Source: Candidatus Latescibacterota bacterium (GTDB lineage: Bacteria > Latescibacterota > 4484-107 > B68-G9). From it: a stretch of 10,123 nt of DNA. The translations under genes and the position numbers were made by a program. The DNA is taken from the NCBI GenBank assembly GCA_012962735.1, contig DTXA01000066.1, positions 1-10,123 on the forward strand, given 5' to 3'. This document shows, one piece after another, positions 5,447 to 10,123 of this stretch; within the stretch, counting starts at the first letter, position 1; each line of letters opens with the position of its first letter. The notes beneath the pieces are model-generated. The model did not search any database. It had not been told where the DNA came from and saw only the letters and a program-made list of their open reading frames with translations.

Positions 5447-7870
5447 ATGTACGTCCAAGTGGCGCTTCCTATACCGGTGGACAGGACCTTCACGTACCGG
5501 GTGCCCGAGGGATGGGAAGCACGTCCCGGGCACAGGGTGCTGGTCCCCTTCCGTGGAAAGGCCAGAACCGGGTTCGTGGTGGGGGCCTCCGACGAGGCCC
5601 CGGAGGGGGATACCCTGCCGCTTTTGGACCTGCTCGACTCGGAACCCCTCCTCCCATCGGACCTGTTGGACCTTACCCGCTGGGTGGGGGAGTATTACCT
5701 CTGCTCCTGGGGGGAGGCCATCAAGGCCGCCGTGCCCCCAGGCCTCTTCCGGGAGAGCCACAGGGAGGTGTGCCTGAAGGAAGCCGATCCCGAGACCCTG
5801 GCAAAAACCTTAGAACCCAAGGCTCCGCTCCAGGCTCGGATCGTGCGGGCCCTATCTCAAGGGCCCGTTATGTTATCCCGTCTCGTGCGGAACCTGGGCC
5901 GGGATAGGGTCTTCGCCTCGATCTACGAGCTAGCCAGGAAGGGCTATGTGGATGTGGTGCAGAAGCTGGAGGGACCGAGAGTGCGAGTCGTGCGGCTGCA
6001 TACGGTCAGGCTGAAGGTGCCACCGGAGGAGGTCGAGGACCAGATCGGGGAGTTGGAGCGCCGGGCTCCGAGACAGGCCGAATGCCTGAAGGTCCTGTGG
6101 GAACGTGGGGGGGAGGTTCGGCTTTCGGAACTGGAGGGGAAGTGGAGGATAGGCCGAGATGCGGTCAGGAGGCTCGAGGGAAAGGGACTGGTCGAGGTAC
6201 TTGAGGAGGAGGTGGTCCGGGACCCGTTCGCCGAGGTCGAGGGCGAACCCCCCCTCCGAACCCCCCTGACGCCACATCAGGAGGAGGCCCTCCGGACCGT
6301 AGAGGAGGCCCTCGAGGGAGGCTTCTACCGGACGGTGTTATTGTGGGGGGTCACTGGAAGCGGGAAGACCAGGGTCTACTTGGAGGCCATAGACAAGGCT
6401 TTGGAGCTCGGAAAAGGGGCGATAGTTTTGGTGCCCGAGATCTCTCTCACCCCCCAGACCGTGCGCAGGTTCCGGGGATGGTTCGGGGATCAGGTCGCTG
6501 TGCTACACAGCGGGCTTTCGGAGGGGGAGAGATACGACGCCTGGAGGATGCTGCGGGAAGGGAAGCGGCGTATCGTGATCGGGGCGAGGTCGGCCGTTTT
6601 CGCACCCGTGCCCGACCTCGGGTTGATAGTTGTGGACGAGGAGCACGAGACCACTTATAAGCAGTACGACGCTGCACCCCGGTACCATGCCCGGGACGTG
6701 GCGGTGATGCGGATGAAGATGTCAGGGGGTGTTGCGGTCTTAGGTTCGGCCACTCCCTCCCTGGAATCCTATTACAACGCCATAGAAGGAAAATTCCACC
6801 TGGTCAAGCTTCCCGAGAGGATAATGGGAAGGCCCCTTCCCGAGGTGCGAGTTGTGGATATGAGGGAGGAACACAAAGCTGGGCGGTGGCCTTTCTCCGA
6901 TGTCCTCCTGCAGGGGATAGGGGAGAGGCTGGGGAGGGGAGAGAAGGTCATCCTACTCCAGAACCGCAGGGGATATGCGGCCTTCGTCCAGTGCCCGGAC
7001 TGCGGGCACACATTCAGGTGTCCCCACTGTCAGGTGACCTTGACGTACCACGCCGCCGGCAGGAGTGTCGTGTGCCACTACTGCGGGTTCCGGAGGTCAG
7101 CTCCATCCCTCTGTCCCCAGTGCGGAGGGATGCACCTGAGGATGAGAGGCGTGGGGACCGAGCGAGTGGAGGAGGCCCTGAAGAGGGCTTTCCCGGAAGC
7201 TAAGGTGGTGCGGATGGACCTGGACACCACCGGCCGCAAGGGGGCCCACTGGCGGCTGCTGGACCGGTTCGGGGGGGAAGGAGACGTGTTGTTGGGCACT
7301 CAGATGGTGGCAAAGGGATTGGATTACCCCGAGGTGACCTTGGTAGGGGTGGTCTCGGCGGACGTAGCACTCTCGCTCCCAGACTTCCGGGCGGGGGAGC
7401 ACACTTTCCAGCTTCTTGCCCAAGTTGCCGGCCGAACCGGGCGGGGAGATATCCCGGGGAAGGTGGTCATCCAGACCTACTCCCCCGACGACCGAGCCAT
7501 ACGCTTCGCCCGTAAGCACGACTTCGAGGGGTACGCCGTGGAGGAGCTGAGGGACAGGGAGGCCCTGGGGTACCCCCCATTCCGGCGGTTGATCTTGGTC
7601 TGCTTCCGTGGGAGGAAGGAAGGGCAGGTGCAGGAGGTGGCCCGGGGGTACGGGGAGGCCCTAAGGGGATGGGAGGGGGTGGAGGTGTTGGGGCCTGTAG
7701 AGGCCCCCCTGGGGAGGCTGAGGGGGTACTTCAGGTGGCATCTACTGCTCAAGGGTGACCATAGGGCCATCCACCGGGCCTGGGTTGAAGTGGACAGAAA
7801 GCTGAGGCCCGAGGCCCGGAGGAAGGAGGTCCTTGTGGCACCGGACGTGGACCCAGTGGGGATGCTGTGA
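5447..7870 (+). CDS. priA: Primosomal protein N' (replication restart helicase PriA)
   Basis: PriA recognises stalled forks and reloads the replicative helicase. The 807-residue protein is complete. It starts with the 3'-end-binding domain (VALPIPVDRTFTYRVP), followed by a winged-helix region to about 270. The superfamily 2 helicase core has Walker A GVTGSGKT at 301-308 and DEEH at 397-400. Eight zinc-binding cysteines are all present: C516, C519, C525, C528, C543, C546, C556 and C559. The later helicase motifs GTQMVAKGLDYPEV and QVAGRTGRG are intact, and the C-terminal domain ends VAPDVDPVGML. ATG 5447 lies 3 bases after the rodZ stop, with GAGGTGAG as ribosome site. The stop overlaps the next gene's start, so the genes are cotranslated. 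Nothing suggests loss of function. Confidence 0.97.
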   Translation: MYVQVALPIPVDRTFTYRVPEGWEARPGHRVLVPFRGKARTGFVVGASDEAPEGDTLPLLDLLDSEPLLPSDLLDLTRWVGEYYLCSWGEAIKAAVPPGLFRESHREVCLKEADPETLAKTLEPKAPLQARIVRALSQGPVMLSRLVRNLGRDRVFASIYELARKGYVDVVQKLEGPRVRVVRLHTVRLKVPPEEVEDQIGELERRAPRQAECLKVLWERGGEVRLSELEGKWRIGRDAVRRLEGKGLVEVLEEEVVRDPFAEVEGEPPLRTPLTPHQEEALRTVEEALEGGFYRTVLLWGVTGSGKTRVYLEAIDKALELGKGAIVLVPEISLTPQTVRRFRGWFGDQVAVLHSGLSEGERYDAWRMLREGKRRIVIGARSAVFAPVPDLGLIVVDEEHETTYKQYDAAPRYHARDVAVMRMKMSGGVAVLGSATPSLESYYNAIEGKFHLVKLPERIMGRPLPEVRVVDMREEHKAGRWPFSDVLLQGIGERLGRGEKVILLQNRRGYAAFVQCPDCGHTFRCPHCQVTLTYHAAGRSVVCHYCGFRRSAPSLCPQCGGMHLRMRGVGTERVEEALKRAFPEAKVVRMDLDTTGRKGAHWRLLDRFGGEGDVLLGTQMVAKGLDYPEVTLVGVVSADVALSLPDFRAGEHTFQLLAQVAGRTGRGDIPGKVVIQTYSPDDRAIRFARKHDFEGYAVEELRDREALGYPPFRRLILVCFRGRKEGQVQEVARGYGEALRGWEGVEVLGPVEAPLGRLRGYFRWHLLLKGDHRAIHRAWVEVDRKLRPEARRKEVLVAPDVDPVGML

Positions 7871-8511
7871 TGAGGGTGGAGAGGATAGTAGTTGGGGCCT
7901 TGGAGACGAACTGCTATCTCATCTGCTGCGATGAGACTGAAGAAGCTGTAGTGATAGATCCGGGAGCCGATCCTGAGCGGATCTTAAGGGCCGTGGAGGA
8001 GGCCGGAGTGCATGTGGCGGCGATTGTGAACACACACGGACACTTCGACCACATAGCTGCAAACGGTCCCCTGAAGGAAGCTACCGGCGCCGATGTCTGG
8101 GTTCATCCCTTCGACGCGGATATGCTCACGGACGGAAACCTCAACGGCTCGGCGCTATTCTTCGGGCTTCCCCGAGCCGTCCCACCGGCGGACAGGTTCT
8201 TGGAGGATGGGGATGAAGTATCCTGCGGGAAGATCGCGATGAAGGTCATCCACGCTCCGGGTCACAGTCCGGGTTCTGTTCTGCTTTTGGCTGGGGGACA
8301 CATCTTCTGCGGGGATACCTTATTCAGGGGCAGCATAGGCAGGTGGGACCTGCCCGGGGGGTCTTTCGAGGCTCTGATCCGTTCCATAAGGGATAGACTC
8401 CTGAGGTTGGGGGACGATATAGTCGTCCACCCCGGGCACGGGTCCGAAACCACGATCGGCTATGAACGGCGGTACAACCCATTCCTCACGGACGGGACGG
8501 TCCTTGTGTGA
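7870..8511 (+). CDS. Metallo-beta-lactamase-fold hydrolase, glyoxalase II-like
   Basis: Cytoplasmic metallo-hydrolase of 213 residues. Metal ligands are visible: THGHFDH at 55-61 (H56, H58, D60, H61), H132 in APGHSPG, D149 in CGDTLFRGSIGR and H190 in HPGHG. This pattern belongs to the short YcbL-like/glyoxalase II-like group, which hydrolyses thioesters such as S-lactoylglutathione in some members; the C-terminal glutathione-binding domain of full glyoxalase II is missing, so the substrate is open. ATG 7870 overlaps the priA TGA by one base (TGATG), a classical coupling arrangement; GTG 7867 in the same frame is an alternative adding one residue. It ends in DGTVLV. The next clear gene, rnr, begins 287 bases later, after a gap that holds a broken isomerase remnant. 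Confidence 0.93.
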   Translation: MRVERIVVGALETNCYLICCDETEEAVVIDPGADPERILRAVEEAGVHVAAIVNTHGHFDHIAANGPLKEATGADVWVHPFDADMLTDGNLNGSALFFGLPRAVPPADRFLEDGDEVSCGKIAMKVIHAPGHSPGSVLLLAGGHIFCGDTLFRGSIGRWDLPGGSFEALIRSIRDRLLRLGDDIVVHPGHGSETTIGYERRYNPFLTDGTVLV

Positions 8512-8528
8512 GACTGACGCTCGATTGG

Positions 8529-8556
8529 TTGATGAATCACTCTTGTGACTTATATC
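8529..8556 (+). promoter_or_regulatory. Candidate promoter upstream of rnr
   Basis: TTGATG at 8529-8534 and TATATC at 8551-8556 are separated by 16 bases. Each matches four of six sigma-70 consensus bases. The stretch is clearly more AT-rich than its surroundings and lies in the only sizeable non-coding gap of the right half, between the hydrolase and rnr. It could give rnr its own transcription, but it also lies within the isomerase remnant, so it may be chance. Confidence 0.3.
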
Positions 8557-8806
8557 GTCTTAGGAGATTCTGTAGAGGAGCTGGCTCGCCTCGGTGCACC
8601 TGCACGATAACGACGGGACGAAGGACGAACACCTCTTACCGGGACACGGCACGGTAGATTGGAGTTCATATATGGTCGAACTGGGCCGGTGCGGGTACAG
8701 GAGACCTTTGATGTTCGAAGCCGGGGGACCCGGAGGGTACGAGGAGGTCTTCCGAGAATTGGTTCGGGTGGGGAACCATTTGATGGAGCTTATGGGCCAT
8801 GCGTAA
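8536..8806 (+). pseudogene. 3' remnant of a sugar phosphate isomerase/epimerase (AP-endonuclease-2-like TIM barrel)
   Basis: From 8594 the frame reads VHLHDNDGTKDEHLLPGHG, then TVDWSSYMVELGRCGY and MFEAGGPGGYEE. This is the C-terminal signature of the xylose-isomerase-like sugar phosphate isomerase/epimerase family (PF01261): metal-binding HLHDNDG, DEHLxPGxG, then a final helix. Whole members have roughly 250-290 residues; only about 70 remain in this frame, closed upstream by TAG 8573-8575. The preceding stretch is recognisable in another frame, VLGDSVEELARLG (8557-8595), which family members carry just before the HDN motif. The join lacks the few residues normally between LG and VHLHDND, so a deletion of roughly a dozen bases with frameshift is inferred. 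The N-terminal two thirds are gone. Its TAA (8804-8806) overlaps the rnr start. Confidence 0.7.
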
Positions 8807-10123
8807 GAGTATCTTAGAATACCTCTCTAAGGCAACCCGTCCCCTGCGCAAGCGGGAGCTGGCCAGGAAGTTAGGGGTATCCCACGAGGAGTACCCGGCA
8901 TTCCGCAGGGCTTTAAAGGAGCTTGTAAAAGAGGGGAAGGTGGCCCGTCTCAGGGGGGGGAAGTACAGGTCGATTGAGGAGGCGAACCGGTTCGTGGGCC
9001 GGCTCTCCGTGCACCCCGACGGGTACGGATTCGTGTCCCTGGAACTGGAAGGGCCGGACGTGTTCGTGCGGCTGGAGGATATGGGACCTGCCCTCCACGG
9101 GGATAAGGTGGTGGTGCAGGTGTACGGACGGAGGCGGGGCGCCAAGCCCGAGGGGAAGGTGATACAAGTTACAGAACGGACTCTGAGGCAGGTGGTGGGG
9201 GTGTATCGTTCCGGGATGGTGTTGCCGGACGATCCCAGATTCCCCGTCGTATATGTATCCGGAGGGGAAGAGGCCAGGGAGGGCCAGAAGGTGGCGGTCA
9301 GGATAGAGGGCGGGACCTCCAGAGCCCTCGATGGACGGGTCGTAGAGGTGCTGGGATATCCCGGAGAGCCCGGCCTCGATGTGGTCTCCATAGTCAGGGA
9401 ATTCGAACTCCCAACTGAGTTCCCTCCTCAGGTACTCCAGGAGGCCGAAACCCTTCCGGATGAGGTCCCCCCAGAGGAACTCTCTCGCAGGGAGGACCTG
9501 AGGGCCCTTCCCGCCCTGACCATAGATCCAAAGGATGCCAAGGACTTCGACGATGCTGTCTCCTTAGAGGTCCTGGGCGACGGGAGATATCGGCTCGGGG
9601 TGCACATCGCCGATGTCGGGCACTACGTCCGCGAAGGAGGGGAGATAGACCGGGAGGCGTATTGCCGGGGCACGAGCGTCTACCTGGTGGACCGAGCCAT
9701 CCCCATGTTGCCCCCTGAGCTCTCCAGCGACCTTTGTACCCTCCATCCTGGGAAGGATCGGTTGAGCATGAGCGTGCTTGTGGACATCACGGAGGAGGGA
9801 GAGGTACTAGGGTACAGGATCGTGGAGGGGGTAGTGCGGAGCAAGGCGAGGCTGACCTACCCGCAAGCCCAGGCTGCCGTCGACGGCAGAAAGACCGAGG
9901 CGGGGCCCGCATGGGAGTTCCGGGAGATGCTGATGCGGATGGACTCCCTCAGCAAGGCTCTCGTTCGGAGGAGGCACGAACGAGGGGCCATAGATTTCGA
10001 CCTTCCCGAGCCCGAGGTGACCCTCGACGAGGAGGGAACCCCATTGGAGATAAGGCGCAGGGAGAGGCTCGATAGTCATAAGCTCATAGAATCCTTTATG
10101 CTTTTAGCTAACGAAATCGTGGC
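8799..10123 (+). CDS. rnr: Ribonuclease R (3'-5' exoribonuclease), partial at right edge
   Basis: Processive exoribonuclease that degrades structured RNA. The frame is open from ATG 8799 to the window end, giving 441 complete residues with no stop. A winged-helix N-terminus (ILEYLSKATRPLRKRELARKL) is followed by cold-shock-type OB regions (GRLSVHPDGYGFVSLE). The RNB catalytic domain then begins with IDPKDAKDFDD at 242-252. The four aspartates D243, D249, D251 and D252 have the spacing of the metal-binding set known from E. coli RNase R. HIADVGHYV, SVYLVDRAIPMLPPELSSDL and IESFMLLANEIV confirm the domain. The C-terminal S1 domain and basic tail lie outside the window. The start overlaps the isomerase remnant by 8 bases, and GGAG at 8784-8787 is a distant ribosome site. 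Confidence 0.96.
   Translation, partial: MRKSILEYLSKATRPLRKRELARKLGVSHEEYPAFRRALKELVKEGKVARLRGGKYRSIEEANRFVGRLSVHPDGYGFVSLELEGPDVFVRLEDMGPALHGDKVVVQVYGRRRGAKPEGKVIQVTERTLRQVVGVYRSGMVLPDDPRFPVVYVSGGEEAREGQKVAVRIEGGTSRALDGRVVEVLGYPGEPGLDVVSIVREFELPTEFPPQVLQEAETLPDEVPPEELSRREDLRALPALTIDPKDAKDFDDAVSLEVLGDGRYRLGVHIADVGHYVREGGEIDREAYCRGTSVYLVDRAIPMLPPELSSDLCTLHPGKDRLSMSVLVDITEEGEVLGYRIVEGVVRSKARLTYPQAQAAVDGRKTEAGPAWEFREMLMRMDSLSKALVRRRHERGAIDFDLPEPEVTLDEEGTPLEIRRRERLDSHKLIESFMLLANEIV

Noticed and set aside
5440..5907. Overlapping + strand frames across the start of priA
   Set aside because: They are out-of-phase readings of the priA N-terminus; the priA frame has clear domain similarity from its first residues.

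Overview
The window is a GC-rich, densely packed bacterial segment with every recognisable gene on the + strand. Arginine is mostly AGG/CGG, isoleucine is often ATA, and genes are separated by a few bases or overlap. This style, an ExbB/ExbD pair, and a rodZ-priA-MBL-rnr run suggest an anaerobic, possibly thermophilic bacterium of the Synergistota type. That placement is inference from style and gene content; no marker gene here proves it.

Layout. Bases 1-52 hold a palindromic repeat (copy 1) directly in front of a radical SAM protein of the PflA-like/COG1180 type (53-1099). A second, inverted copy follows its stop codon. Next comes a decayed 5' fragment of a DUF123 (GIY-YIG-related) gene at 1216-1398, then exbB and exbD, a predicted proton channel and its periplasmic partner (1382-2438). 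A third, degenerate repeat copy forms the end of exbD and leads into a two-gene metabolic cassette: a URO-D/MtaA-superfamily protein (2478-3527) and a Gfo/Idh/MocA oxidoreductase (3560-4705). The conserved housekeeping run then follows: a RodZ-like membrane HTH protein (4712-5443), the replication-restart helicase PriA (5447-7870), a glyoxalase-II-like metallo-hydrolase (7870-8511) and RNase R (from 8799, running off the right edge). A frameshifted 3' remnant of a sugar phosphate isomerase/epimerase lies between the hydrolase and rnr.

How it fits together. rodZ, priA, the hydrolase and rnr look like a tightly coupled housekeeping operon for cell shape, replication restart and RNA decay. The URO-D/Gfo-Idh pair reads as an accessory catabolic cassette placed between exbD and rodZ. 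The isomerase remnant is from a family that commonly accompanies Gfo/Idh enzymes, so it may be debris of a related pathway. Two decayed genes and three related palindromes at gene boundaries in 10 kb point to past rearrangement. No RNA gene, CRISPR array, transposase or complete mobile element was seen.
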